From NCBI GenBank assembly GCA_016935365.1, contig JAFGRB010000383.1, forward strand, positions 1-32,596: DNA of 32,596 nucleotides, in the 5' to 3' direction. Position numbers and translations under genes: made by a program. Under the pieces are notes generated by a model. That model saw nothing but the letters and a program-made list of their open reading frames with translations, had not been told where the DNA came from and made no database searches. The first letter of the stretch is position 1; the number at the start of each line of letters is the position of its first letter. Shown here piece by piece: positions 25,114-32,596 of this stretch. The DNA comes from Deltaproteobacteria bacterium. GTDB lineage: Bacteria; Myxococcota; B64-G9.

Positions 25114-26571
25114 CTAGAACACGAGGTTCAGCGTCAGGCCGAACGAGTAGAAGAGACCCGAGTAGCTGAACCGCTCGCCTCTCAGCAGGGCCTTGTCGGT
25201 GTACCGCTCCACGAGCTTCGCCTGGGTCTGCGGGTCCAGCGAGCCGACCGCGTTTCCGTCTTCGTCGAGCACCTCCACGGAGGCGAGCCTCTCCCGGTAG
25301 AACTCGCGGATCGCCTCAGCGTCCTTGGTGTGACTCCGCTCGGGGAGGATCTGGAGCTGGAAGTGCAGGTTCAATCCGATCCTCGGGCTCGCAAAGCCGA
25401 ACAGCTCGTCCACCCATACGCTGCTTCCCAGAGACAGGATGTGCCTGTCGCAATCCAGGAAGTTGGAGATCATGGTCTGCGCCGGCACCGGCGAGGGCTC
25501 GTATGCGTAGCCGAGAAGCAAGGTAGTGGACGGATGCACCCGGATGCCTCCGCCCGCCCGGAGCGTGACGGTGTTCTGGAGAGTCGGTACCGCCAGCTCG
25601 CGGTAGGCGTCAATGAAGTCATCCCACTCGTTGTAGCTCGCCGTGAGCGCCGCCATCCAGAAGTCGTCCTCCCAGCTCGCGCCGAACTCGTACTGGGTCG
25701 GATGGTAGTAGTGCGACAGGAGGTGGTCGTACTCGTAGCTTATCTCGAAGAGGAAGAGCGGGATGTTCGTGATCCGGGTATCGCCCCAGTCGTAGACGTC
25801 GGATCCCTCCCTGAAGACGGCGGCCAGCTTGAGGTTCTCGATGGGCCTGGCCATGATGCCCACGAGATAGGAGAAGTGGCTGCCGGTCGTCACCTCCTCG
25901 CCCATGTCGACGTGGGCGCACCTCCAGCTCTCCTCCGGTGGCTGCTGGCAATCGTCCTCGTACCAGTAGCGCGCGTTGGTGTGGGTCTCGATCTGCAGCG
26001 AGAACCTGAGCCCGATCCCCACCGAGATGTACTTCGAAGGCGAGAAGGCGATGGCCGGGTAGAGGGACAGGTGGTTGTAGCCGTCGAAGTGCCTGATCCA
26101 GATCGGATTCGTGATGCTCTGGGATTCATACTCGAAGAGGACGTCGTAGGGCATGTAGGCGATCATGCCGAGCGCCGTGTAGGGCACTCCCAGCAGGCGC
26201 TCCAGGTCGAGCGATAGACCGTAGACCCCTCCGGCCGCCGTGGGCGCTCCGCCATCCTTCTGAACGCCGTCGATGCGGCGGCTCAGCGCAGAGGCCCCGT
26301 AGAGGGTCCCGAGGTCAAGGCTGAAGCCCGCCGCCTCCAGGCCTTCCCCGTCGGCTCCGCCGCGGCGCCAGTGCGGAAAGCCGTTCAGGCCGGCGGGGTT
26401 GTAGTAGGCCGCGCTGGTGTCGCAGACCAGCGACGTGTACGCGCCGCCGAGAGCGATGCCCCGGGAGCTCAGGCCGAAGGTCTCCTCGATGCCCGACCTG
26501 GCAGGCCGGGGCCAGAGCGCGAGCGAGGAAAGAGCAGCCGCCAGGACGAAATGGAAGAGGGAGCAGCGCAT
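25114..26571 (-). CDS. OmpP1/FadL-family outer-membrane barrel, second of pair
   Basis: The product has 485 residues. FadL-family barrels let hydrophobic compounds cross the outer membrane. A signal peptide (about 1-27) is followed by the family's N-terminal hallmark S-S-R-G-I-A-L-G-G-A-Y-T-S-L-V-C-D-T-S-A-A-Y-Y-N-P-A-G-L (about 35-62). Alternating hydrophobic strands and a C-terminal F-S-Y-S-G-L-F-Y-S-F-G-L-T-L-N-L-V-F, ending in Phe, are typical of barrels. ATG 26571 shares a base with the upstream gene's TGA; GTG 26574 is an alternative that overlaps by four. The two genes are therefore coupled paralogues. A charged stretch near the C-terminus (about 410-455) contains E-D-G-N-A-V-G-S-L-D-P, perhaps a periplasmic loop. 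The substrate is unknown. Confidence 0.85.
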   Translation of the reverse strand: MRCSLFHFVLAAALSSLALWPRPARSGIEETFGLSSRGIALGGAYTSLVCDTSAAYYNPAGLNGFPHWRRGGADGEGLEAAGFSLDLGTLYGASALSRRIDGVQKDGGAPTAAGGVYGLSLDLERLLGVPYTALGMIAYMPYDVLFEYESQSITNPIWIRHFDGYNHLSLYPAIAFSPSKYISVGIGLRFSLQIETHTNARYWYEDDCQQPPEESWRCAHVDMGEEVTTGSHFSYLVGIMARPIENLKLAAVFREGSDVYDWGDTRITNIPLFLFEISYEYDHLLSHYYHPTQYEFGASWEDDFWMAALTASYNEWDDFIDAYRELAVPTLQNTVTLRAGGGIRVHPSTTLLLGYAYEPSPVPAQTMISNFLDCDRHILSLGSSVWVDELFGFASPRIGLNLHFQLQILPERSHTKDAEAIREFYRERLASVEVLDEDGNAVGSLDPQTQAKLVERYTDKALLRGERFSYSGLFYSFGLTLNLVF

Positions 26572-28052
26572 CACGGCTCCACCTCGCCGGCGGCGTGACC
26601 GAAGCGATAGGAGATGCTCAGCCCGACGCTCCAGACGTGCCCGCCGGCCTCGTATCTCGGATAGCCGGGGCTATACCGATCGTAGTCCTCCTCGGTCTCC
26701 GGGTCGAGGTCGACCCAGCTCTGGCCCTCGGGCGGCAACTGCTCCTCGGGGATGTAGTCCGCGTTCTTGCGGATCTCGAGGTCGGCCATCTGGTGCCATC
26801 GGAAGAAGAAGTGGATCTCCACCGGCACGTGCCAGGTCTCGAAGAGCTCCTCGAAGTCGAATCCCAGCCCCGCGGTGACGAACAGGCTGTCCGCGTCGAG
26901 CAGGTTCTCCTCGCCGATGGGCATGGGCGCGGGGCTCGGCTCGTAGCGCAGGCCCACCCGCAGGTGGATCGGCTGCCAGGGCGACCACTCCAGCCCGAAG
27001 CGGAAGCTCCAGACGTCGCCGAACGCGTAGCTGTCGATGTTCGCAAGCGGCGTTCGCGAGCGGTGGTCGAGGTAGTCCGACCAGCGCTCGTAGACCGCGT
27101 CCATGCTCAGCACGAGCCGGTCGTAGCTGCACACGGGGGCCAGGGGGCGCACGGCGGCGCCGATGCGCACCTGCAGCGGGGTGTAGAACGCCGTGGTGTG
27201 AAAGGGATCCTCGAAGACCGGGACGTCGCAGACGCCGTCTCCGTCGGCGTCGGTGCACGGCTCCATGTACAGGCTGTTGCGGCCCGAGGACGACACCTTC
27301 TGCTCGTCGCGGAAGGAGAGGCCGAAGGACAGCCAGCTCAGCGGTCTCACGATCAAGCCCGCCAGGATCGCGGCGTTCATCGTCACTTTCCTGTGCAGGG
27401 AGAGATCGGTCCCGTAGCGGCTGCCCGATGCGTAGTAGTCGGGATCCTGGCCGCCGGGGTTGCCGAGGATGCCGTCCAGCCCCTCGCTGGTGAGCTGGAT
27501 GTCCGTGGCCGCCCAGAGGTCCATCAGCAGCTCCACGCCGATGCCCACGGAGATCCAGTCCAGGAAGCGGTACGCGAGCGCCGTGTCGATGACGATGCGC
27601 CTGTTGCGGTCTCGGTACTTGAAGAAGATGCGCTCCGATACGCGCTGGGGAGCATCCACCTGGGCGAAGCCGCCCTTGGGGATGAAGGTCAGCAGTCCCA
27701 GGCCCAGGCCGGGAAGCGAGATCAGCTCGCCGATCGGGCCGCTGACCCCCAGGTAGTAGCCACTCACCTCGTTGTAGTCCGCGTAGGAGCGCACCCGGCC
27801 GATGTCCTTGAGCCACAGGCTGTTGCCGCTCCACATCGGGCCGAAGAAGAGCTCGGCGCGCTCGAGAAAACCCAGACTGCCCGGGTTGGAGAACGGGGCC
27901 TCGGGCAGGTCCAGCAAGGCCGTGGTCGCGTCGCCCATGGCGGAGCCCCGCGAGCCCACCCCGAAGGTGTCCACCGGGTTGGCCCGCAGGCCGGACGAGG
28001 GGAGCGAGAAGAGAATGCCCGCAGCGATTCGGGCGACAGCTCCTCGATGCAT
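26571..28052 (-). CDS. OmpP1/FadL-family outer-membrane barrel, first of pair
   Basis: The product has 493 residues. After a signal peptide (about 1-24) comes the hallmark G-V-G-S-R-G-S-A-M-G-D-A-T-T-A-L (about 31-46), then F-S-N-P-G-S-L-G-F. It ends in a barrel-type strand with V-G-L-S-I-S-Y-R-F-G (about 476-485) and a short tail. A C-T-D-A-D-G-D-G-V-C-D-V loop (about 270) has the Asp-rich form of a calcium site. It is paralogous to the next gene, which starts in its stop codon. Together they form a two-gene operon, possibly for uptake or efflux of a hydrophobic compound. The ATG at 28052 has no Shine-Dalgarno, and a TTGACA promoter ends seven bases before it. Confidence 0.85.
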   Translation of the reverse strand: MHRGAVARIAAGILFSLPSSGLRANPVDTFGVGSRGSAMGDATTALLDLPEAPFSNPGSLGFLERAELFFGPMWSGNSLWLKDIGRVRSYADYNEVSGYYLGVSGPIGELISLPGLGLGLLTFIPKGGFAQVDAPQRVSERIFFKYRDRNRRIVIDTALAYRFLDWISVGIGVELLMDLWAATDIQLTSEGLDGILGNPGGQDPDYYASGSRYGTDLSLHRKVTMNAAILAGLIVRPLSWLSFGLSFRDEQKVSSSGRNSLYMEPCTDADGDGVCDVPVFEDPFHTTAFYTPLQVRIGAAVRPLAPVCSYDRLVLSMDAVYERWSDYLDHRSRTPLANIDSYAFGDVWSFRFGLEWSPWQPIHLRVGLRYEPSPAPMPIGEENLLDADSLFVTAGLGFDFEELFETWHVPVEIHFFFRWHQMADLEIRKNADYIPEEQLPPEGQSWVDLDPETEEDYDRYSPGYPRYEAGGHVWSVGLSISYRFGHAAGEVEP

Positions 28053-28059
28053 GACGATG

Positions 28060-28089
28060 AAGGTATCCAGGACGCTCGCGATCTGTCAA
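28060..28089 (-). promoter_or_regulatory. Candidate promoter of the FadL-pair operon (leaderless)
   Basis: TTGACA (28089-28084), 18 bases, then TACCTT (28065-28060), which ends 7 bases before ATG 28052. ATACCT with 17-base spacing is the alternative. The -35 box is perfect and the -10 box weak. Confidence 0.55.
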
Positions 28090-28109
28090 TCTGGAAGGGG
28101 AGGCCGGCG

Positions 28110-28874
28110 GTGGCGGATTGGATCGCGGACCTGGAGCGCGCCCGAAGAGCCTGGCACTGCGGAGAGTGCGAAGATCGCGGGGATCTCTGGCGCGCAGCCG
28201 ATCGCATGGGCGTGGCGCGGGGGGACTGGGACGGGCTGTTTCGCGCGCTCTCGGACAGGGCGGCGGCCGCCAAGCAGAGCAGCGCGCACGAGGCCGAGCG
28301 CATCTATCTGCTGCTGGCCTGGCTCGGCCGGGTGCAGGCCTGCGGTCTGCCGGAAGGAGCGGCCAGCTCGGTGCTGGTCGCGACCCGGGGGCTATCGCTG
28401 CTCGCCTTCTTCTACCTGGGAGAGGGCCGGCTCGCCGAGGCCGAGCGCGTCTATGGCCAGGTGCTCGAGATCGCGGAGCGGGTCTTCCGCGAGAGCCCCC
28501 GCGACCTGGCCGACTACCTCTGGCCCATGGCCTGCATCCAGATCCACCTGGGCGCGCTGCAGCGGGCCGAGCAGATCATGCTGCGCTCGCTCGCCATCCA
28601 GCCGCGCTCGAGCGTGGTCTTCGGCCAGAGCGCGCTCCTGCTGGCGGCCATCCTGGCGCGGCAGGGGCGCGAGGCCGAGTCCCGCGACCGCCTGCAGCAA
28701 GCCCTGGCGAGCTGGGCCCGGATCCTGGGCGCAGAAGAAGAGGTGGCCGCTTGCCTGGCGAGCAACGCCCGGCAATGGGCCTGCTGGGGCCTGCATGCAG
28801 AGGCCGCCGCGCTGCAGAAGATCGCGCAGCAGGGCCTGGATCCGGAGGCGGGCCTGGAGATCAGCCCTTGTTGA
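28110..28874 (+). CDS. TPR-like helical repeat protein, unknown function
   Basis: The product has 254 residues. It starts at GTG 28110, with GGGGAGG six bases upstream; an ATG at 28047 in frame would overlap the divergent FadL gene's start and promoter. Almost all of it is alpha-helical, with TPR-like hairpins. These are clearest at Y-L-G-E-G-R-L-A-E-A-E-R-V-Y-G-Q-V-L-E-I-A (about 100-120), the next pair around L-G-A-L-Q-R-A-E-Q-I-M-L-R-S-L-A-I-Q-P (about 147-165) and A-I-L-A-R-Q-G-R-E-A-E-S-R-D-R-L-Q-Q-A-L. No signal peptide is seen, so it is probably cytoplasmic and a protein-binding scaffold. It overlaps the convergent Yip1-family gene by 14 bases at the 3' ends. Confidence 0.78.
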   Translation: MADWIADLERARRAWHCGECEDRGDLWRAADRMGVARGDWDGLFRALSDRAAAAKQSSAHEAERIYLLLAWLGRVQACGLPEGAASSVLVATRGLSLLAFFYLGEGRLAEAERVYGQVLEIAERVFRESPRDLADYLWPMACIQIHLGALQRAEQIMLRSLAIQPRSSVVFGQSALLLAAILARQGREAESRDRLQQALASWARILGAEEEVAACLASNARQWACWGLHAEAAALQKIAQQGLDPEAGLEISPC

Positions 28875-29487
28875 ACATCTGGAGCGCCTCGGAGGCGCTG
28901 GGCGCCGAGGCCGAGGCCAGGGCGATCAAGCCCACGATGAAGCCGAGCGCGACGTAGATCACAAGCGCGATGATGAGCGTGACCACGTAGTAGCCGACCA
29001 TCTTGTCCGCGGGCGGGGCCTTGACGGCCTTCATGCCGAAGAAGAGGATCACCAGCGAGTAGATGCCCGCGAGCGCGGACAGGAAGGAAAGCAGCGGGAT
29101 GATGGCGAAGATCCCGCCCACCCACGAAGCGGTCATGGAGTAGACGACCACCTTGAGGCTGTCCTCGAGGTTCTTCTTGGCGCCGAAGGTCGGGGCCAGG
29201 GCGTCCATCACCAGGGCCACCAGGAAGGCGCCGCCGAGCGACACGATATAGGACAGCACCAGGTAGATGATGCCGTTGAGGATCGGCTGCCGGAAGGTGT
29301 GGCCCAGGATCGAGGTGCCGATGACGCTGTTGCCGATGAAGCCTGCCACGGCCGGGATGGCTGCCAGGATGATCGCGTAGTTCTTGAAGAGGTCCACCAC
29401 GCTCGGGGACTCGCCCTTGATGGCGACCCACTCGCCGTCTGCGGTCGGCTTGACCAGGATGTTGATAGCGCGTTCGATCAGTTTCAT
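28861..29487 (-). CDS. Yip1-family membrane protein
   Basis: The product has 208 residues. The ATG at 29487 has GGAGAGG upstream. The protein has five or six hydrophobic helices and the bacterial YIP1-family start, I-E-R-A-I-N-I-L-V-K-P...W-x-x-I-x-x-E-x-P-S-V-V-D-L-F-K-N-Y-A-I-I-L-A-A-I-P-A-V-A (about 4-50), which is diagnostic. The family also has the G-x-x-x-x-A-x-x-x-V-V-Y-S-M-T-A-S-W-V-G-G-I-F (about 110-130) segment. In eukaryotes Yip1 proteins help vesicle traffic; bacterial members have no known role. Its C-terminus lies opposite the TPR-like gene. A clear promoter lies at 29537-29566. Confidence 0.88.
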   Translation of the reverse strand: MKLIERAINILVKPTADGEWVAIKGESPSVVDLFKNYAIILAAIPAVAGFIGNSVIGTSILGHTFRQPILNGIIYLVLSYIVSLGGAFLVALVMDALAPTFGAKKNLEDSLKVVVYSMTASWVGGIFAIIPLLSFLSALAGIYSLVILFFGMKAVKAPPADKMVGYYVVTLIIALVIYVALGFIVGLIALASASAPSASEALQMFNKG

Positions 29488-29536
29488 GCTCGCCTCTCCG
29501 TCGCGTTAGCGGATTGTCAGATCGGTTCTGGGCTGG

Positions 29537-29566
29537 AAGATACTGGGCCGCTCGCAGGCAAGTCAA
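29537..29566 (-). promoter_or_regulatory. Candidate sigma-70 promoter of the Yip1-family gene
   Basis: TTGACT (29566-29561), 18 bases, then TATCTT (29542-29537): 5/6 and 4/6. It lies 49 bases before ATG 29487. Confidence 0.6.
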
Positions 29567-29614
29567 GACTTTGCTTCGGCCCGCCGAGAACGGGCTTTCC
29601 CGCGCGCGACGATG

Positions 29615-29625
29615 TGTGCTATACC
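29615..29625 (+). promoter_or_regulatory. Extended -10 promoter of the exported 403-residue protein (leaderless)
   Basis: TGTGCTATACC carries the extended TG-n element and TATACC (4/6). It ends 7 bases before ATG 29633. No -35 box is seen. The same TGTGCTAT core appears before the giant kinase (24045-24038). Confidence 0.55.
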
Positions 29626-29632
29626 TTCCGGC

Positions 29633-30844
29633 ATGCGAAAGACCGCGCGCGCGTGTGCGATCCTGTTCCTGCTCGGCCTGGGCGCGCCCTGCGCGGCCAA
29701 CATCGCCGCCCCGCACAGCAACCCGGCCTCGGCGAGCGCGCCGGCCCGGGTGGGCGCGGAGTCGATCCGGGTGCGCGCCGAGCGGCTGTCCTTCTCCTGC
29801 CGGGAGAAGGACGGCCAGCCCCAGTGCGACTTCGAGGCGGTCTACCTCTTCGAGAACCGGAGCGACGCGCCCGCGGCGACCCCGGCCGCGTTCTACGGCC
29901 TCCGCCTGGAGGAGGTCTCGATCCGCCAGGGCGAGAAGGACGTCGGGCGCGAGATCGGCGAGGATCTGCGCAAGGCCTTGGATGAGGCCGTGCAGAAGTC
30001 CTTCCACCCGAAGCAGCCCTCGATCCACGCCCTGGATGACTACCTGCGCGACAAGACCATCCAGCTGGACCGGGCGGGCTTCCGCCTCGAGCTGCCGCCG
30101 GCCGGGCAGGCCGAGATCGCGGTCGCGGGCCGCATGAAGCCCGAGGCCAACTTCAGGCCCAGCTACGTCCAGAGCGCGGTCTTCACGCGCCACGTCTATC
30201 TGGGCAGCCAGGTCGAGCCCGGCTCGTACGAGTTCGAGTACCTGGTGGCGCCCATCCGGACATGGGGGCCCGCGCCCGTGATCCAGGTGCGCCTCGAGCA
30301 CCCGGCCGACTGGCAGAGCTGGATCGCGGTCGATCCGCCGGACGGCATCCAGCGCCGGGTGGACGGGCCGTGCGGGGACGGCCGGCGCTGCGTGTCGTTC
30401 TCGCTGCCCGCAGCCGCGGTCGACAGCTTCCGCTTCGGCTTCCACGTCCCCGAGCCGTGGATCTTTCACGGCGGGCCGATGCTCGGCATCGGCGGCAACG
30501 TGGACGACTCGGGCGGCTTCCGCATGCGCTTCGGCTACGAGCTGGCCGCGCCCGCCTGGCTCTTCTGGTCGCTCGCGCTGGACACGGACTTCGACCGGGA
30601 GATCGTGCTCGCCCCGGTGGCCGAGGCGGCCCTGCCGGGGGTCTTCTTCGTCTTTCCCTCGCTGGCGATCGGGGCCGGCGTGCCGGTGCGCCTGAAGCCC
30701 GGCGTGCAGGTCGGCATCCGCGTCCAGCTCAGCATGCAGTGGATGCTCGCCGGCTTCGTGACCGCCTTCGACGTCTACCCGGGCCTGTCGACCTCGGACC
30801 CGCTCATGTTCCAGGCCAGCCTGCTCGGCCAGATCGCACTCTGA
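29633..30844 (+). CDS. Exported protein of unknown function
   Basis: The product has 403 residues. The ATG at 29633 begins a signal peptide (about 1-22, A-C-A-I-L-F-L-L-G-L core). There is no Shine-Dalgarno, and the -10 box lies just upstream. The first half (about 45-235) looks like a beta-sandwich domain with V-Y-L-F-E-N-R-S-D-A-P-A-A-T-P and F-R-L-E-L-P-P-A-G-Q segments. Such DUF4424-like or carboxypeptidase-regulatory-like patterns are weak here. The second half (about 285-403) has alternating, aromatic strands (M-L-G-I-G-G-N-V-D-D-S-G-G-F-R-M-R-F-G-Y-E-L), as in outer-membrane beta-barrels, though its final residues (Q-I-A-L) do not end in the usual aromatic. I do not recognise the family. 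Confidence 0.78.
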   Translation: MRKTARACAILFLLGLGAPCAANIAAPHSNPASASAPARVGAESIRVRAERLSFSCREKDGQPQCDFEAVYLFENRSDAPAATPAAFYGLRLEEVSIRQGEKDVGREIGEDLRKALDEAVQKSFHPKQPSIHALDDYLRDKTIQLDRAGFRLELPPAGQAEIAVAGRMKPEANFRPSYVQSAVFTRHVYLGSQVEPGSYEFEYLVAPIRTWGPAPVIQVRLEHPADWQSWIAVDPPDGIQRRVDGPCGDGRRCVSFSLPAAAVDSFRFGFHVPEPWIFHGGPMLGIGGNVDDSGGFRMRFGYELAAPAWLFWSLALDTDFDREIVLAPVAEAALPGVFFVFPSLAIGAGVPVRLKPGVQVGIRVQLSMQWMLAGFVTAFDVYPGLSTSDPLMFQASLLGQIAL

Positions 30845-30869
30845 TCCGGATCCGGGCACTGGCCGGCAC

Positions 30870-30899
30870 TTGACACGCTCGGCGGTCGTCAGTGACGAT
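30870..30899 (+). promoter_or_regulatory. Candidate promoter of the last gene (leaderless)
   Basis: TTGACA (30870-30875), 18 bases, then GACGAT (30894-30899), which ends 6 bases before ATG 30906. The -35 box is perfect and the -10 box weak (3/6). It lies directly after the upstream gene's stop. Confidence 0.5.
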
Positions 30900-30905
30900 C
30901 GGCCC

Positions 30906-32324
30906 ATGAAGCTCGGAGCGCTGTGCCTGTGCCTCATCGCGCTGTGTTCGACCCAGGCGCAGGACGGTCCACAGACCCGCGGCCCGGGCGTTCTCAGCAG
31001 CGAGGCCGCCGCCGCTTGCCTGGCGCAGCTCGAGCAGGACAGGCACGGCTTCTTCGAGGCCCTGGAGTGCCTGGCCGAGCGGGCTCCCGCAGCGTGGCTC
31101 AAGGCCCAGGAGCGGGACTGGTTCTCCCTGATCCGCGAGCGCGACCGAAAGCGGGCCCGGAGGCTCTTCTTCGGAGGCGGGCCCATCCATGCCGGCCGGA
31201 AGAGGCTCTACCCCCTGGCCGTGGTCCTGCTCGAGCGGCTCCTGGGGGCCGGGGACCGGCGGGCGCTCGGGGATTTCGGGGCCTGGGTCGTGGAAGAGTC
31301 CAGGATCTACGCCGAGGACGGCCCGTTCGACGACGATCTCTGGATCCTCTTGGAGCCGCTGCTGAGGCGAGCCGGCCACCCGGAGGTCGAGAGAGCCGGC
31401 GAGCGGATCTTCGGCCGGGGAGGCACGCTCGAGAGCGTCATCATCCACATGCTGGGGACGCCGCTGGTCGCGCTGGGCGCCTTCCGGGCGCGCGCGCTGG
31501 CCCTGCTCGGCGACACCCGGCCGGTGGACGTGATGCGGGACCGCTTGATGGAGTTCGATTGGAACTGCTGGCCCGGCGCTCTGGACATGCGGGTCTGCGA
31601 CCGGGCAGCGTCCCATCTGGCCTGCATCCAGGGCATGCCGCTCTTCGATCCGACCGCCGCCGTGGAGTGGAGAGACGGGCTGATCGCGGACATGCGCGAG
31701 CACCTGCAGGAGTACGGATCGACGGCCAGGCCCTTCGGGCATCCGCGTCCCCGGGCCCGGCTGGGTGTGGATTTCTACAGCCTCCATCCCGGCATCCGGC
31801 GCCCCTTCAGGAGCCAGGCCGAGCTCAGGCAAGAGCGGGCGCATGGCCCCAAGAGATCGGACGGGCACATGGAGCGCGACCTGTTCGTGTCGATCTCGGG
31901 CAAGAGGCGCTTCCGGCTCGGCGTGCCCGCGCAGCTCAGCATCGACTTCTACCCGAGAAAGCCGCACAGCGACGTGCAGATACCCACGGAGCTGTGGCGT
32001 CCCCGGGCGGGGACCCATCCCGCCGCGCTGGTCGAGGGCTTCGAGGCAGAGCTGCAGATGCAAGACTGCAGGAAAAGAGCGCCATCAAGGTCCGTGCCCC
32101 GCCACGAGGAGCTGGGGCGCCTGAAGGCCTACCCTCGCGGGATGGGAAAGCTCTTTTCCAGCGGGGGGCGCGCGACGCACTTCTGCGAGCTGGATCTGGC
32201 GGGCATCTGGCAGATCGACGAGCCCGGCCACTACACGCTGACGATTCTCGGCCTGCCGATCGTGGGCGAGCTGGACAAGCCGCTGCGCTTCGAGCTCGAT
32301 ATCCTGCCGGCGCTTGAACCGTGA
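30906..32324 (+). CDS. Exported protein of unknown function
   Basis: The product has 472 residues. The ATG at 30906 begins a short signal peptide (about 1-19: L-G-A-L-C-L-C-L-I-A-L-C-S-T-Q-A), which contains three Cys but no good lipobox. Residues about 20-260 are helical, with L-L-E-R-L-L-G-A-G-D-R-R-A-L-G-D-F-G (about 99-116) and L-L-E-P-L-L-R-R-A-G-H-P-E-V, resembling HEAT-type or other helical repeats. The rest (about 270-472) is beta-rich, with R-R-F-R-L-G-V-P-A-Q-L-S-I-D-F-Y-P and W-Q-I-D-E-P-G-H-Y-T-L-T-I-L-G strands that look like an immunoglobulin-like fold. There is no Shine-Dalgarno. I do not recognise a family. Confidence 0.78.
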   Translation: MKLGALCLCLIALCSTQAQDGPQTRGPGVLSSEAAAACLAQLEQDRHGFFEALECLAERAPAAWLKAQERDWFSLIRERDRKRARRLFFGGGPIHAGRKRLYPLAVVLLERLLGAGDRRALGDFGAWVVEESRIYAEDGPFDDDLWILLEPLLRRAGHPEVERAGERIFGRGGTLESVIIHMLGTPLVALGAFRARALALLGDTRPVDVMRDRLMEFDWNCWPGALDMRVCDRAASHLACIQGMPLFDPTAAVEWRDGLIADMREHLQEYGSTARPFGHPRPRARLGVDFYSLHPGIRRPFRSQAELRQERAHGPKRSDGHMERDLFVSISGKRRFRLGVPAQLSIDFYPRKPHSDVQIPTELWRPRAGTHPAALVEGFEAELQMQDCRKRAPSRSVPRHEELGRLKAYPRGMGKLFSSGGRATHFCELDLAGIWQIDEPGHYTLTILGLPIVGELDKPLRFELDILPALEP

Positions 32325-32359
32325 GGGATCTGGTGGTCGCTTCTCGGTTCTCCGAAACC

Positions 32360-32495
32360 GATGTTCGATGGGTCCAAGCCCCAACGGGGCGAGATATGAA
32401 AGCCCAGGGCTTCGCCCTGAGCCGTTTACACATCTTCTCAGTCGGCAAGGTTCTCCGCTGCGAAGCAGCGAAAACCCGGATCTCGGAGCTTGCCG
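32360..32495 (+). repeat. Dispersed multi-hairpin repeat, copy C
   Basis: This is the most complete copy: GCCCCAACGGGGC (32378-32390), CAGGGCTTCGCCCTG (32405-32419) and CGCTGCGAAGCAGCG (32456-32470), all with three-base loops, joined by conserved linkers (ATATGAAAGCC, TACACATCTT and GGCAAGGTT). It is flanked by CGATGGGTCCA on the left and CCGGATCTCGGAGCTTGCC on the right, both also present, reversed, in copy B. It begins about 35 bases after the stop codon of the last gene. The rest of the window end, 32496-32565, has no recognised feature. Confidence 0.9.
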
Positions 32496-32565
32496 ATGTG
32501 GGTCTCAATTGACGCTCCTCTCGATTTTCCGTAATACTGCGAAATGCCCGTCAATGGAGATCCAC

Positions 32566-32596
32566 CTCGGCAAGATCGAGCACAGCGAAGCCCCGC
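32566..32596 (+). repeat. Start of a further repeat copy, cut by the window end
   Basis: The last 31 bases (CTCGGCAAGATCGAGCA, then AGCCCCGC) match the left edge of copy B (2720-2745) except for an 8-base insertion. Another copy therefore begins about 70 bases after copy C, apparently in tandem. Confidence 0.6.

Overview
This is a GC-rich bacterial chromosome segment, most likely from a Myxococcota / deltaproteobacteria-type Gram-negative organism. The reasons are a very large Ser/Thr kinase-histidine kinase hybrid, an FHA protein, a lipoprotein with Cys-rich DUF4215 ('myxococcus cysteine-rich') repeats, several exported proteins of unknown function, OmpP1/FadL-type outer-membrane barrels and a DsbD-type reductase. 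I see no rRNA, tRNA, CRISPR array, transposase, phage gene or plasmid function. The taxonomic call is an inference from gene content.

Layout. 1-257: a dispersed multi-hairpin repeat, then an exported DUF4139-type protein and endonuclease III (nth). 2715-2980: a second, rearranged repeat copy. 2981-4185: a free-standing B3/4 (PheRS editing-like) domain protein, convergent with a helical unknown. 4335-7228 (minus): a DsbD-type membrane thiol reductase and a double zinc-ribbon protein, separated by hairpin repeats. 7470-8672 (plus): a DUF5706/Pycsar-effector-like membrane protein and a mazEF-type toxin-antitoxin pair. 8697-9787 (minus): an FHA protein overlapping an acidic-tailed unknown. 9902-11032: a saccharopine-dehydrogenase-like oxidoreductase. 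11049-11653 (minus): a toxin-first RelE/Phd-type pair with a very clear promoter-operator. 11748-14440: an SUMF1-domain lipoprotein diverging from glutaminyl-tRNA synthetase. 14501-14777: tandem repeats of about 102 bp. 14798-16810 (minus): the DUF4215 plus NHL-propeller lipoprotein. 16959-17492: a four-helix membrane protein. 17502-24008 (minus): a 2168-residue sensor kinase. 24088-25095: a small unknown and an exported SRPBCC protein. 25114-28052 (minus): two coupled FadL-family barrels. 28110-32324: a helical-repeat protein, a Yip1-family membrane protein and two exported unknowns. 32325-32596: a third repeat copy and the start of a fourth.

Functional picture. Much of the window concerns the cell envelope (lipoproteins, barrels, DsbD, Yip1, exported unknowns) and signalling (giant kinase, FHA). 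Two toxin-antitoxin pairs and a few housekeeping genes (nth, glnS) are interspersed. Operons are short, usually one or two genes. Where genes are paired, the second often starts inside the stop codon of the first.

Two genome-scale signals stand out beyond the genes. First, a modular repeat built from short palindromes with three-base loops occurs at both window edges and once inside, with its modules inverted and recombined between copies. Second, about seven genes have no Shine-Dalgarno sequence and instead carry a promoter whose -10 box ends only 6-9 bases before the start codon, which predicts leaderless mRNAs. I do not see a complete, clearly new multi-gene system. The most unusual single gene is the giant propeller-ATPase-Ser/Thr kinase-histidine kinase fusion.
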